Notes: generated by a model not told the origin, from the sequence alone. Counted from the first letter of the stretch, positions 21,300 through 34,052 are shown. The stretch: DNA of 64,000 nt from Cephalopachus bancanus (GCA_027257055.1 JAPVLO010000056.1:1054001-1118000), one strand, 5' to 3'. Made by a program: numbers and translations.

Positions 21300-21410
21300 T
21301 CTCATGATTATTTGCTAATAGAGCTCAGAGGGCCCTACAAGGTACTTGATGAAATCCAAACATTTTATGGATGTGGTAATTGGGGCTCAGAGGAAAAGGA
21401 AATGACTTTG
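21300..21410 (-). repeat. MIR SINE fragment
   Basis: Weak reverse MIR: 'atccaaacattttatggatg', 'attggggctcagaggaaaag'. Confidence 0.4.
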
Positions 21411-21489
21411 CTGTTATAATAATCACAATCATAATAAGCAAGAATTACAATCATGACTAATATATCTACATATGTATATAAAGCTTTAA

Positions 21490-21672
21490 TGTTTATAAAT
21501 CATTTTTATTTAACTGTTCCTGCTTGAACATCATAGCAACATCATTAGGCAAACAGGATAGATAATATTCTTGTTTCAGGTGCAAAATAGACTCAGATAA
21601 ATTGAATTGCTTCGAATTACACAGTTAGGAAAAGAGAAAGTGATCCTAGTCCCTACCTCTAAACCCAGGTCT
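21490..21672 (-). repeat. MIR SINE
   Basis: Reverse MIR: 'tagataatattcttgtttca', 'aattgcttcgaattacacag', 'tctaaacccaggtctcatgg'. Confidence 0.65.
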
Positions 21673-21779
21673 CATGGAAAATTATGATGTACGCTTGCCA
21701 TTATGCATCTCTGTGCATAGTTACTTATTGAGCCAAACCAAACTCCTAGCTTTGTTTATTGCTTTAATGAGCATAATGA

Positions 21780-21965
21780 AGCCAAGGTCAGTAAGTCGGA
21801 CAGATCTGGGCTCAAGGTCTGTATCTACACCTAATAGAAGTAAGACCCCAGACAAATTATTTAGTTTATCTGGACCTTAATGTCTCCGTCTGAAGACATT
21901 GTACAATTATTGAGCATGTATAGTACCTATTATGATAAAATGGTGGTTATCACTATTAAAATGAA
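21780..21965 (+). repeat. MIR SINE
   Basis: Forward MIR: 'cggacagatctgggctcaag', 'gtaagaccccagacaaatta', 'tttagtttatctggacctta', 'tgtctccgtctgaag'. Confidence 0.7.
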
Positions 21966-22471
21966 TTACTCTGATATTTTCATTTCAACGGGCCACCAGC
22001 GAGGTCACTATATGGTGTTCTGCTCTTGGAGACTTAAGGTACCACTCTATCCAAGCTCTCATTCCTAGGCCAAATTGTGAACCATTCCCCTCCCTTGAAG
22101 GGTGACCTCCTACTCACGGAAAGTAAAGCATAAGTTATGAAGACTTGATGCAGCTAAAGGCATCCTTCATGATTAAAGGATAAACAAACAGATCTTTTGA
22201 GCAAAGGAGAATGTTTCATTATAACAATAAAAACAATCTTCCCCCATCACTTACAACAGCTGTTTTGAAGTTGTTTTCCCATTCCAAGGTCAAACGGGGG
22301 CCAGGACATCATTATCCTTTCATCTCCAGAATTAACTCCATTTATAACTCAGTAAGAACCAACCCTGTCTTGTGGCCACCAAAAAAGCTGATTTTGTATC
22401 AAGCTACATTACTGATGTGCACCCTCAAGCCCCTCGTCTCTGTGCATGCTACATGCTTCCTGTGTCTCACT
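21966..22471. other. No recognised feature
   Basis: Unique sequence; the frame at 22211-22627 runs into the Alu and is not a gene. Confidence 0.4.
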
Positions 22472-22485
22472 GAAAAGTGTACTCA

Positions 22486-22801
22486 GCCGGGCTCGGTGGC
22501 TCAGTCTGTAATGCCGCGCCTTTGGGAGGCTGAGGTGAGTGGATTGCCTGAGCCTGAGGGTTCGAGACCCGCCTGGGCAGCAAGACCTCATCTCTACACT
22601 AAATCAAAAAACCAGCCTTCCGAGTAGTCGGAATTACAGGCATGCGCTACCACGCATGCCTGTAATTCCGACTACTCGGAAGGCTGAGGTGGAAGGGTCG
22701 CCGGAGCCCAGTGGGTCGAGGCTGCGGTGGCCAGGAGCGGCCACTGCACTCCAGTCTGGGCGACAGAGTGAGACTCCAACTCAAAAAAAAAAAAAAAAAA
22801 A
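22486..22801 (+). mobile_element. Alu SINE (lineage-specific type) carrying an internal hairpin
   Basis: Starts 'ccgggctcggtggctcagtc' and ends 'gagactccaactcaaaaaaa'. A perfect 14-bp target-site duplication, gaaaagtgtactca, lies at 22472-22485 and 22802-22815. In the middle, where the start of the right arm would normally read 'cagccgggcat..', an inverted copy of right-arm sequence has been inserted, giving a perfect 34-bp-arm palindrome at 22613-22686. Frames at 22211-22931 are repeat artefacts. Confidence 0.97.
22613..22686. repeat. Perfect inverted repeat, 34-bp arms, 6-nt loop
   Basis: Arm 1 is 22613-22646, loop CTACCA 22647-22652, arm 2 is 22653-22686. The arms are exact reverse complements. 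Arm 1 starts 'cagccttccgagtagtcgga'; arm 2 ends 'gactactcggaaggctg'. This is within the Alu right arm and is not part of any Alu consensus. Confidence 0.98.
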
Positions 22802-22815
22802 GAAAAGTGTACTCA

Positions 22816-23114
22816 CCATTTTGCCCTTCCCCAGTTGCCACAACCTGCTGCTTCTGGGGCTTCTCAGTCTCAGTATCTCTTTTGTCAATCACAACAGAAA
22901 TCTGACAGTTATCTCTGGATGGCAGAGATAAGAGAAAACCATTTCCTTTGAAGTTTAGCTTTGAAGTGCCTTCCAAATCTAGCCTGTTTCCGAACTCCAA
23001 TCCCACTATCTGTGTTACGACTATTCATATCCTACTTCAAGTGTTAAAATAGTCTTTCCCCTTCAAAAGTTCGGTATCACTGGTTAGTGATGGTGAAACA
23101 CATCAGAGGTCATA
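22816..23114. other. No recognised feature
   Basis: Unique sequence; nothing supportable. Confidence 0.4.
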
Positions 23115-23720
23115 CCATACTACGCTAAGGGATAAGGCTATTTGGTAAGCAATGGGGAGCCAAGTGATGGGGTCAGATTTGCATTTTAGAAAAAAAATTA
23201 CTCTTCTGCAAGTGCAAATGGTGAATTAAAAGTTATAATTGTAGAGAATAGAGTCCATGCTAAAGAGGCAAGTATAATGATCTTGCTGAAAAGGGAACAG
23301 AAACTTGAGTAGTGACGATGGAGATGGAGCAGATGGGATAGTGTAAGAAACAGTCATGTGGTAGAACCAAAAGAACTGGTATTTTAAAGGGCTGAGGGGA
23401 TGAGGAAGACCAGAATGTGGGATAATGTCAAGGTTTGTGTCTCGGAGTGGTTGGAAACGTTTATAATGGAAAAGGGAAAATTCAGTGAGAGGTAATCTTT
23501 CTTTAAATACCTCAAGAGCTGTCAGAGGATGATTGATTGATTCAAGTTCCAAATGTCTTCTGAAGGCAAAACAAAGAAGGCCAAAGTTGGGAATAGTAGG
23601 CTTTCGTTTGGTATAGAGTTTGTCTAAGAGTTGTAAAAGGTCCCAGATGGGCTCTGATGAGGAGCTCGTTAGTTCACAGATGGGTTCAGTCCCAAGTTGT
23701 ATAATGTAAGGTGAATAATT
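23115..23720 (-). repeat. L2 LINE fragment
   Basis: Reverse L2 text: 'gcaatggggagccaagtgat', 'ggggtcagatttgcatttta', 'gaaaaaaaattactcttctg', 'gggataatgtcaaggtttgt', 'gtctcggagtggttggaaac'. The 167-codon minus frame 23729-23226 lies in this repeat and is not called. Confidence 0.75.
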
Positions 23721-23814
23721 TATAAACACAGAATACTCTCACAGCACCACGTTTGAGACAATCTTTGAGACCCAGAGGATTAACCCGATGAAGAGGCACA
23801 ACAATGTCATCAAG

Positions 23815-23978
23815 ACAGTGCAGGGCTGGCAATTGAGTGGCCGGTGTTCTGGCCCAGCTCTGTGCCCGCCTAACTTACGAGGCAACATGAAGCAAGTTGC
23901 TTTCTCTCCCTGGGTTCTAAATTCCATTGACATAAAAGATGAGGAGTTGGGATAAATGACAATAATAAAAACAAAACT
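23815..23978 (+). repeat. MIR SINE
   Basis: Forward MIR: 'ccggtgttctggcccagctc', 'gaggcaacatgaagcaagtt', 'gctttctctccctgggttct'. Confidence 0.55.
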
Positions 23979-23994
23979 AGTGAGCCCCCAGTGA

Positions 23995-24145
23995 ATTGTA
24001 ACTGCTTTTAATGTGGCCAAGCCTCATGCCCCGTGTTTCATGTGTGTGATGCTCTTTAACCTTCAAACTGCACTCTGGGTGTTACTAATCTCTCCGTTCT
24101 ACACATGAGCAGCCCGCGGTTCACAGAGATAATCTCCTTTGTCGT
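23995..24145 (-). repeat. MIR or L2 fragment
   Basis: Reverse MIR-like: 'gctctttaaccttcaaactg', 'acatgagcagcccgcggttc', 'acagagataatctcc'. Adjacent to the forward MIR above. Confidence 0.45.
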
Positions 24146-24424
24146 TCTTACACTTTTGTTCTATTGAGTCTATTGTTTCAGTGACCATGGGAGCTGAAGC
24201 TTGGTATTAGAGCAATGTAGAGAAACTTCTGAGGGGGTCCCTGCCTCTTCTGTGGTTTGATTATTCCACCTTCCCTGGCTGCTGTAAGAGACCTCAAAAT
24301 CCTACTTCTTACTCAGATTAGCCAGTATTTCAGCTCCACAAACCTTAACAATATACAAGATCTCAAGGAACTTAAAGTTGGGTGGAGGATATGACTGTAT
24401 ATACACAAACAGGCACAGATGATC
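24146..24424. other. No recognised feature
   Basis: Unique sequence. Confidence 0.4.
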
Positions 24425-24548
24425 AGCTTTCCTGTCTGTCCCTCCCTTGAGGTTAGGTACCATGTCTGATTCACTTTTGTTTTTTCAGTGACTAGTGCAG
24501 GGTCCAGTGCTTCTCATGTACCCTGCCAGTATTTGTTGAATGAAATGC
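24425..24548 (+). repeat. L2 LINE 3' end
   Basis: Forward L2 terminus: 'ttgaggttaggtaccatgtc', 'agtgactagtgcagggtcca', 'agtatttgttgaatgaaatg'. This is the classic L2 ending. Confidence 0.8.
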
Positions 24549-24699
24549 TTGCAAGATACTTCACAATGGTTATAAAAAGTGTAGCCACAATATCTGTTAG
24601 AGAATATATATATTTCACATCTCTGAGCACAGAAGTGAGCTCAAAAAGTGGGAAAAGGGCAAATTTGTGGAAGCAAAAAAATTAAAAATCAGAATGTAC

Positions 24700-25160
24700 T
24701 CTATTTTAGATGCCTACTAGCATCTAACTAGAGCTCTCCAGCAGACATCTGGATATACAGTGGCAGTGTAACAGGAGAGGGTGGGGCTGGAGAAAGAAAT
24801 TTCGGGGTTTAGATAGGTAGCATTTAAGTACATGGGATCAAATGGGATCACCTAAGGAGTAAGAGTGAAGAGAAAATAGGAAATAACCAAAGGAAAAAAA
24901 AAATTTCCAGGCACTCCAACATAAAAAATGGGGAAATAGTGAAGCAGCCGCTAAGAGGACTAAAAATCCTATCAAAAGATGGAGGAGAAATACCAGAAGC
25001 CAAGGGAAGTACCTCAGAAGGCAAGTGAAGAAAATACTTTAAGAAGAAGAGGTCGATTGATTTAAGTGCTGTTGAGAGTTTAAGAAATGAGAATTTACAT
25101 AGTATTTGACAATGTGAAGGCCATTGGCAATATTGTTGAGGGCAGTTGGGAGGTGAGGTG
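24700..25160 (-). repeat. L2 LINE fragment
   Basis: Reverse L2: 'agcagacatctggatataca', 'gtagcatttaagtacatggg', 'aatgggatcacctaaggagt', 'ttccaggcactccaacataa', 'gaagaggtcgattgatttaa'. Long and colinear. Confidence 0.85.
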
Positions 25161-25600
25161 GGGCAACATTTGCTCTGAAGGGTGTGCGGTCATCTGCCAG
25201 TTTGAGCTCACATTCACCTTACTCCTCTCCTCACTCTGTTTTACATTGCAGGGAAATTCAGTTTCTAATATCCTTTGCCTACTGGCTTCAGGGCAAATTG
25301 AATTTAGGGAGACTGGCAAGAGATTGACAGACAGAAGGAAAAGGCCTGTCCAAGTGTCTCCTCCTGCTTGGAGTGGCCTCTCCAGCAGGGCCTGCATCTC
25401 CTCCATGGTCTTGGCTGCCCCTGGACAATCCCCTCTCTTTTGGTCCAGCTTCTTACTGGGCAGACCTGCTGAGACGCCCGCCTCCTTGGAGCTCTGGAAA
25501 CAGCAGCTCGTTCCTCTCTCTGTCCTACAGAGGGTAGTGACTTTCTGCTGTGGTTAATAATGGAGATGCCTCACCTTCCCTTGGCCAATCTTTTCCTACT
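25161..25600 (+). repeat. Ancient repeat-like sequence, class unsure
   Basis: Text such as 'gactggcaagagattgacag', 'ggcctctccagcagggcctg', 'catctcctccatggtcttgg' and 'ctggacaatcccctctcttt' is reminiscent of an old mammalian LTR-like or L1M 3' repeat. The 156-codon frame at 25087-25557 starts in L2 and ends here; I do not regard it as a gene. Confidence 0.35.
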
Positions 25601-26149
25601 CAGAGCCCACTCCTAGAGACAAGTCTGACTTTATTCGTCTATTTTCGGTCAGCAGAATCCTGGGGCCTGCGTTCCACACATTCTGGGCCATTATCCAGGC
25701 ATCCCTGTGGTTTCCAAGCACATTTCTGAGCAGGACATGGGGACCTGAGCCCCAAGAACAAAAGTTCCTTGGGTGTTTCAGGGAATGGCCCTTGGAGTGG
25801 CTGATAGCCTTTCTACTTAGTTGGGGTGGAGACACTCCTCTCCGGGCATAATCCCTTTCCCAGATGTGGTAGGCAGACTTGTCCACAGGAAAGGTTTAAG
25901 TAAATAAACGTGCCACCACCGTTTCTTAAGTGTCCCATCTGAAGAACGCTGAAAAGAAGGCAACACACATAAATTAACTCAGCATGCTTTGCATAAATGA
26001 GTGGGAAGCAGCTTTAATGGGCTACAGAAATGGGGGGGAGTCTCAATTTCACCCAATTATAATTGTCTTCAGGTTACCCACGAGTTTCTGGTATTTTAAA
26101 ATTCTAAGATCTGAGCTTCTTAGATCTCGAGGTTCTTGGTGTAATTCTT
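25601..26149. other. No recognised feature
   Basis: Unique-looking sequence; no gene supported. Confidence 0.35.
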
Positions 26150-26640
26150 GTGTCTCCAGGCCTCCCCTTTCTGTATAACCACCCATATTTGGCTTCCTCC
26201 ACCTCCCCCATCTGCTTCTTCAGGCTCTCGAGCCCATCTCAAGTGTCTTACGCATTAGACTGGCTCCTCTCTGTCTCCTGGCCCTCCCTGTCAGATGGTG
26301 CCTCATCGGTGGTGCCAGTTCTCCCTCAGCTCTTATAACTCTCCCTTCTTCCCTCCCCCCTTCAGACCTAGGGGTGGTAAATGCCTCCTGCAGTCACTGG
26401 TCCCTGGGTGCCTCATCATCCTTTACTGATTTCCATCACCCTCTCTGTATTTTTGTAAAAAGTTTCCTCCTGACATTCTTGTTCAGTGAAGCCCTTCTGA
26501 ATTTGCCACCCTTTTCCTGCCGAGACCAAGTTAGTATACCCAGGTACATCTTGGAGTCCAGCGGGAACTTGACTAAATTCAAGGAATCTTTTAACTCCAC
26601 CATGTTTAGCATTTAACAACAGACAATACTGATTGAGTGC
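26150..26640 (+). repeat. Ancient mammalian repeat (LTR or L1M 3' end), class unsure
   Basis: 'gacctaggggtggtaaatgc', 'ctcctgcagtcactggtccc', 'tgggtgcctcatcatccttt' and 'tttgccacccttttcctgcc' match a frequent old mammalian repeat I cannot name with confidence. Possibly the continuation of 25161-25600. Confidence 0.4.
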
Positions 26641-27404
26641 CTGCTCTGGGCTGGGCACAAGGCCTCCTCCTTTGTTCAACTGTCCTCACTGAGTTTTGTG
26701 CTTTGACACCATAAGAGGACCTCTCATCCCTGCTGGGTTCTGCTGGACTCAACTCACCTTGTGCCACATTGCTGCCAGCCTCCTGATGTCCCTAAGGTCA
26801 CTAGTTGTGCTGAAAGTGGAGTCATGCGTTTCCTGACACCTTCACTGTGCTGAGGTCTTTCTGGTTCTACCTAGAATTGGGGAGAAACTCCCTCTCTTAC
26901 TGTGACAACCTCACTGAGCACAGCTGTCCCCAGTGTCCTACAGAGAATCCTCCATCACTATGAAAATAGGCCCCTCTGGCTTCTCCCTAGAGACCCCTTT
27001 CAGGGGCTCGGATGCAAGTTCCTGCAACTGGTCTAGGAGCTGTAATAGCATTAAGATGAAGAGGACTCTATGACTAGTTAAGTCTGGGAAACATTGAAAT
27101 CAAAAAGTTATAAGAAAAGTTGTGCTTTTTTCCCCCTAATGACTCAGAGCCTTTACATGAACTGTGACTTTCCCAATGGGGACCTGTTGAAGACAGCAAC
27201 TTCCCATGTCATTTGGCCATGGGATACTTCTATCAATGAGCATTTCATAGACCATACTATGGGAAATGCTGGCTAATGGTGTTACTGCTTTCCAGCAAGA
27301 ATAGTACATTACTTAGCATTTTCACTAATTTATGATGATAATAAGGCTTTTATGTTTTCAAAATTTTACTTTAGGCAAACAGAATGTCTTGCTCACAAGA
27401 GACT
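26641..27404. other. No recognised feature
   Basis: A short L2-like 'gattgagtgcctgctctggg' occurs at 26630-26665. Otherwise unique. Confidence 0.4.
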
Positions 27405-27640
27405 GCTTTGAGCAGAGGCAACATAGTGCCATGGAAAATAATTGAAGCTCTGGGCCCAGCCAAGCTTGAGTTTGAATTCTGACTCAGTCACTGAGTATCA
27501 TTAAGCAAATCATTTAACTTTTATGGGTTTCAGTTTTCCTATGAGTAAAATTGAACCAATAGGGTCCATTAAATATAGTAATTGCGAAGTACCTACCTCA
27601 GTGTCTGGAACATAGAGAGTGCTCAAATGTAATTTCCTTC
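27405..27640 (+). repeat. MIR SINE, near complete
   Basis: Forward MIR across its length: 'caacatagtgccatggaaaa', 'agcttgagtttgaattctga', 'attaagcaaatcatttaact', 'agtacctacctcagtgtctg', 'gaacatagagagtgctcaaa'. Confidence 0.9.
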
Positions 27641-29046
27641 CCTGGAACAAATCTATCACACGTACTCACCTCTTATCAGAAGCCTCGTTGACTATTTTTT
27701 CCCAAATTATTCTTCAGGATCTAAAGGATGGATAGGCAGATAATAGGTCTCAGTGAATTAGAGAAGATTAAATCAAGAGGGAAGCAATTCATCTTTGCAA
27801 TCTCAACTCATTAACAATGGTGGCAGCTGGAATAGTTTTGAATTCTTGGGAATGGATCTTGACAATACCCTTTGAGGTAAGACCCACAAAGATTTCCTTC
27901 ATTTCTCATTCCAAATCTGGAAAGAAGTATTTTCATCTCTAGTTTCTATTTGTTTTGATGTTGTCACATAATCCTTATTATAAAAATAATTCACACAAAA
28001 TTCCACCACCCAAACATATCAGATATTTTCCTTTTTTGCTGGTGATTTTTGGTCTTTACAGCACATCGAGGAAGATGTCTTCAAAATTATTCCTAATGAT
28101 TGCAATATAGTCAATCAAAGAATATTGTAAGGATTAAATTATGGTGATGTTGGAAAAAAATTCTGCTCTGGCAACTGGTATAAGATTATGTCCCCACTAT
28201 TGGAACATTTCAGCATTTTTTCTCTGTTATGACAATCTTCATGCATGTGTGCTAGAACAATATTTTAAGATATTAATTTTTTTTCTCTGTGTCTGTGACC
28301 TCCCATCCAAACACAGAGAAGTTGCTCTTACTATAGCCTAGAGGTGCTTGGGACCACACTAAAAGCACAGACTTCTACACAATTGTTCTGCTCTTGGCTT
28401 TTGTTTTCAAAAGCTTGAGGTGGAAGTGTGAGTGAAGGTGGGCTGAAAGGGAGAGGGCACCCTGGGGATCTGGAAAGAGGCAAAGTGTCTTGAAAAATCA
28501 GGAAGAGCATGATTCTCCCTCTCTTTCTTCTTTCCTTTTTTCTTTCATCTCTCAAAACTCCTGGGCTGAGAAAGGGTGGGTTGGGAGAGGGAAAACTATG
28601 ATCTCAAAAATACCTAAAGAGCAGGAATTCATCAAGATTGTTGTCCTGGCAGGACAACTGGGAGGGTGGCAAGACTCAGGTAAGCTGGGGGGGGGGGAGG
28701 GCTGTGCATGGTGTGAGATAACAAGACAAGGGTTCTTGACCTTAGCAACGATCCCTTTGCCTTAGGGATGACACAAATGCCACGGAGAGGCTGAGCCCAG
28801 GGCATTGTGAGGGTAGGGTAACCTAACTGAACATCAACTTCTTCCCAACTCCATGAAGTTTCAGCATTATATAAAATCCCGGAACCTGATACAACACGGG
28901 AAAAATGGGTTACAAAATCAGAGATCGAATTGAGTTGTCGAAATAGGATACTCCATTTACTGTGTATGAGCTAAAATTTATATCTGCTACAAATGCATTT
29001 TTTTTTCTAGTTTGTTCAAGGATTTATTGATTGACTGGATCTAAAG

Positions 29047-29047
<1 letters not shown>
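27641..29047. other. No recognised feature
   Basis: About 1.4 kb of unique-looking sequence. A run of G with one A interruption lies at 28685-28699. Frames at 28141-28765 match nothing. Confidence 0.4.
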
Positions 29048-29083
<36 letters not shown>

Positions 29084-29111
29084 GTGTATATATATACATA
29101 TATATGTGTAT
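29048..29111 (+). repeat. (AC)n/(AT)n compound microsatellite
   Basis: About 15 AC units followed by TATATGTGTATATATATACA-type alternating sequence. Probably polymorphic. Confidence 0.97.
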
Positions 29112-30029
29112 TCTCCTACCTTCTAGATTATTTGTGTAAAATAAATTCCCTCATGAAGAATTACTGAATTGAAATATATCAACATTTTTAGACCTTGTCT
29201 TACAGTTTCAGATTATCTTCTATAGGAATTACTTTAATTTACCCCAATACCAAGAATGATTGAAGATACTGTTTTATTCATATATTTACTAACCTTAGTT
29301 ACTAGTATTTTAAAAGAAAATATTGCTAAATGAATAGTGAAAAAGATACTTTCATTCAACAAATATTTCTTAATTTACTAGAGAGTTTGAATTTTATGCC
29401 GTCTTTATTCATGAATGGAATTTCCCTTTACGTGTATTAAGTTTTAGTTAGTGTGTAACAATTAACTTTGAAAAAATAAATTTTTATCTTTAATAGTCTA
29501 CTTTTCTATGTGGATAGTGCATCTTACAGAATATCCCGTATCTTAAGCTTTCTTTCCTATTCAGACCCAACCCCCAACCTCTCACCATTGAAAAATGTGT
29601 CTTTCATCAAGTGAGTTCAGACCTGACCACCTAAAAGGCCAAGTTCTCTTTTTCAGCTGAGATGGACAGGTTCTAATTAGGCAGCACCATGATTATAAGG
29701 AAATTATGCACTTATGAAATAAAGGAAATGTGACAGGGAGTAAGGCAACTCATTGCATTATATAAATGGTTGCAGACAGCTGGGAGTTAAGACTCACTGC
29801 CATTGGCTGCACATTTTCTAAAGGAAATAGTCCAGATGAGAAATATACCTTGGGTGGAGACACACAATATAAGCCTTGTGTAAGCAAACCCACATTTTAT
29901 TTATAAAAATATGGATTTAGAAAAATTACAGCCACACAAACTGTTACTCAGGAGCACCTTCTTCCACTCAATCCAGGCCAGTTTCAGAGTACCCAGTAGT
30001 GAAACTGAAAAGAGCCTGGATGAGAAATA
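29112..30029. other. AT-rich unique sequence
   Basis: No repeat or gene recognised over about 900 bp. Confidence 0.4.
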
Positions 30030-30960
30030 CCCTATTTTCCTTTACTTACTTCCCTCACCTGGAAAAATTCTACTCATCTTTTAGGTAGCTTGCTCAGGTG
30101 TTATCTCCTCCCTGTTCCATCAGGTGGGATGGGTGATCCTGACCTATGCTTTTGTTTCCACGTTTTTAAAGTCTTCTTGGAAATTGTATACTATACCTCT
30201 TTCCCCTGTACCAACTTCCCTCCCTCACCTGCACCTCTTCTATCAACAATCAAGCACAACTCAGTCCCTTCCAATTTATTAAAAAAACTCTCTGGAGCTC
30301 ACATTCTTCTTCAGATACTGGTCTCTTTTTCTCCTTCCCTTCACGGCCATATTTCTTGAAAAAAATTGTCTATATTCTGTCTCCACTTCATTTTTATTCC
30401 CTCTTCAACCCATTGCAATTTGCCACCAAAATGACTCTCACTAGAGTTACCTTCATGGTGCTGAACCCAATGGATGACTTTGAGTTCTCATTGTACTAGA
30501 CCTATCAGTAGAACTTATCATGGTTGACCACTGGCCTTCCTCTGTCTTGATTTAGTCTTGCCTTGACTCATGACACCACACTCCCTTGACTTTTGTCACC
30601 TTCCTGGCTGCTCCTCTAGAACCTTCTTTGCTGGATACTCATCGTTGTCCTAACCCCTAAGTGCTGACATTCCTCCCCTTCACATCATCTCTACCTCCAG
30701 GGTTTCAATCCTCTTAAATCCCATTATTTGCCATGTTTGTCTCTTAGTTCCACTCAGCTCTTCTGCGTTCTAGATTTGCATATCCAAACTCCATTGTGGC
30801 CTCTCTCAAGGGAATTTTGAGATCAATATGTTCCAGAGTGAATTCATCATACTCTTCCCCAACCTACTCCTTCTCCAGTGTCTGTCACTTAGGAATATCC
30901 TCCTTAAAGTTTTGGGTTGTTTTATTTTTTTTTATAGTTTATGTTTGTTTACCCAAGGAT
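30030..30960 (+). repeat. L2 LINE, long fragment including part of the old ORF
   Basis: Forward L2 across about 0.9 kb: 'cattgcaatttgccaccaaa', 'atgactctcactagagttac', 'gcctccatgg'-type equivalents such as 'cttcatggtgctgaacccaa', 'gttgaccactggccttcctc', 'catgacaccacactcccttg', 'ctggctgctcctctagaacc' and 'atttgcatatccaaactcca'. This is the recognisable reverse-transcriptase-ORF to 3' region of L2, too decayed to be read as protein. Confidence 0.88.
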
Positions 30961-31484
30961 TGATTGATTGATTAATTGACTTGATCTAAGTTGTATTTTT
31001 CCAACAGTCAAGGGGAAAGCTTTACACTTCATTACCAGCCTAGAAAAACTTCCTGTTTAACCAAAATTGCTTCCTCAAGTCTCCTTTCAAATGTGATTCA
31101 TTCATTGTCAGTGATACACAAGTTCACTGTAAATCCTGGATTTTAAAAAATGAAAGATATGTATCTTTATTTTAAACTACTAACTTTGAAACCATAAGGT
31201 TACAATGCTTCCTAGGCACTGGTGGAAGTAGACTGAATGCAAATAAAGCGGAGTTCACTTTCTTTTAAAAAAAGATCTGGTGCTTTGAAATGTTTCCAGC
31301 TATGTAAAAAACAATCACAAAAGGCCTATTCTATCCCCTTTGTGGCTATTGGATGAAGCTGCAGTGGAAGAAGCCGCTCAGCTGGGACATATCTTAATCA
31401 TGTCTCTGGCCAAACTCTTGCAAAAACACATCAGTTAGAAAGATCCTGAATACTAATGACAATCCCTTACGTTTGCATAAGCAA
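30961..31484. other. No recognised feature
   Basis: Unique sequence with a short GATTGATTGATTGATTAATT stretch at 30959-30979. Confidence 0.4.
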
Positions 31485-31700
31485 AAACATGCATGAGAGA
31501 TTGCTTCCCAATTTGCAAAGCATTTTACAATCATTATCTTGAGCCTGGCAGTGGCCCTGCCAGGTAGGCAGGGCTTACTTTATATTTTGCAGATGAGGAA
31601 ACTGGGGTCCAGAGAGAGAGAGAAGGTTTTGCAGTGTGTAGCTTGTAAACCTCATTGCAGGAGATTGAATTCAGGTCTATGTGATTTGAATTTAGGATGA
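31485..31700 (-). repeat. MIR SINE
   Basis: Reverse MIR: 'ttgcaaagcattttacaatc', 'attttgcagatgaggaaact', 'ggggtccagagagagagaga', 'gattgaattcaggtctatgt'. Confidence 0.88.
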
Positions 31701-32264
31701 CCCTCCCCCACTTCACCCCACCTCCTGCTCTGCCTTTGACTACAGCAACTCCAGCAAGTATGCTGTATTGTCTTCTTTTCCAGGGAATAGAAAGACCGGT
31801 TTTCACAGAAGAAGAAAAGCATGGAAGAGAGAAAATTTAGAATGCTGTTATAAAGAAGTATAAACTTAGGTTGGCCTGAAAATTGGGATGCGGAGAGAAT
31901 AGCAGGAGATAAAGCTGAAAAAGGTGGCTAGAGTCAGAACCTAAGGAGTTTCACAGAGCATCTCCAGCAAGTGGGAGTAGCTCCGTAGTGTCACTTCAAT
32001 TCTCCCTGCATAGCAAGACACATAAACAAAAGCAGCTTTCCAACAAAACCTGCTCTGACTTCAACCATCCTGTGAACCCTGTAAACTGGGAACAATTTTC
32101 AAAGTGGCTCCAAGTTAATATGGGAATTGGGTAGCTAACTCATGGTAGTCTGTACTCACATTCAGCATATCAACTCCCTGCCATCACTCCGCACCTCAAT
32201 TTTACCCTTCATTTACAATTTTTAAAAAGTTCTTTGTGTTTAGGAATGTCTAGTCTACTGCCTT
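31701..32264. other. No recognised feature
   Basis: Unique sequence. Confidence 0.4.
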
Positions 32265-32385
32265 TTAAGCTCCTTTGTGGGTAGGAACTGTATCATGTTC
32301 ATGTGTAATTATATGTCCTGAGCAGTGTCTAATATAGAGCCTTGCACATAGTAAGTGCTCAACAAATATTAGATGACTAAGACAA
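32265..32385 (+). repeat. L2 LINE 3' end
   Basis: Forward L2 terminus: 'ttaagctcctttgtgggtag', 'gagccttgcacatagtaagt', 'gctcaacaaatattagatga'. Confidence 0.88.
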
Positions 32386-32599
32386 GTAGGTAAAAGAAAC
32401 TTGGGATCTACAGAGGCTCTGTGAATAGGAATGGAAAAGAGAAAGGCAAAAAGAAAAAAGAATGGATTTTAAAAAGAAACAGATTACATTTTAACCACAA
32501 ATGGGGCTCTCAATAAATGTTACTTAAGTTCCTGAAAGGACATAAAATGGAGTCAATATACCCAATGAACAGCCATCAACCTTCTTAGCTTTGTCTTGT

Positions 32600-33139
32600 T
32601 TTTCTAGAGTTTGCTTTAATTTACCCTCTAATCACTAGTTTCTCAGAAGTAGCTATTGATAATTGCTTTAAAGCCCCTCCCCAGCTTGTTTTGTAACCAA
32701 GTCAACCTCATCAGTCATTGTGACCTTCATGTGACAGACTGTATCAACATGGCAGCAATCATGTGACTAACCCATCCACGGGTATTCCAGTACCTGTGCT
32801 TACCTGTTCCCTTCCTGATGACATGGAAGAGACCATAACCTGGTCACCTTAATGACCTGCTCCCATCAAGGGAAGGTTTAAAAGGCATTCAACTTCAAAC
32901 AGCAGTTACCATTGCTTAGTTACACTCTGGTGTGTCCACGTGGGTCTTTGAGTTATGGCCACTGTTTCCTAGCTTTGGCCCCGTTTCCTACCTTGGGAAG
33001 GTGAATCTCCTCTTTCTTTCTCTCTAATTTACTTTCTAAATAAACTATATTTTTCAATCTAACTTCTGTGCACTTCTTTGCATCTTTCATGTGGCACCAG
33101 ATTGCAAATCAGACACCTCACGGCGGGTCTAACCTAACA
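32600..33139 (+). mobile_element. Endogenous-retrovirus LTR (solo), with possible PBS remnant after it
   Basis: LTR organisation is visible: a TATA-like 'tttaaaagg' at 32877-32885, a polyadenylation signal AATAAA at 33039-33044, and a 3' end 'ctaaca' at about 33139. Directly after it 'ttttggtggccctactggga' (33139-33158) resembles a retroviral primer-binding-site region. No gag, pol or env sequence follows. The 5' border is uncertain. The 69-codon frame at 33068-33277 crosses the LTR end and is not a gene. Confidence 0.55.
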
Positions 33140-33159
33140 TTTTGGTGGCCCTACTGGGA

Positions 33160-34052
<893 letters not shown>

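Noticed and set aside
22211..22931. Overlapping frames of 130-138 codons around the Alu
   Set aside because: Alu-derived; they disappear outside the repeat.
23226..23729. 167-codon minus-strand frame
   Set aside because: Lies inside an L2 fragment in reverse orientation; no domain recognised.
25087..25557. 156-codon plus-strand frame
   Set aside because: Starts in L2 and ends in another old repeat; no conserved motif.
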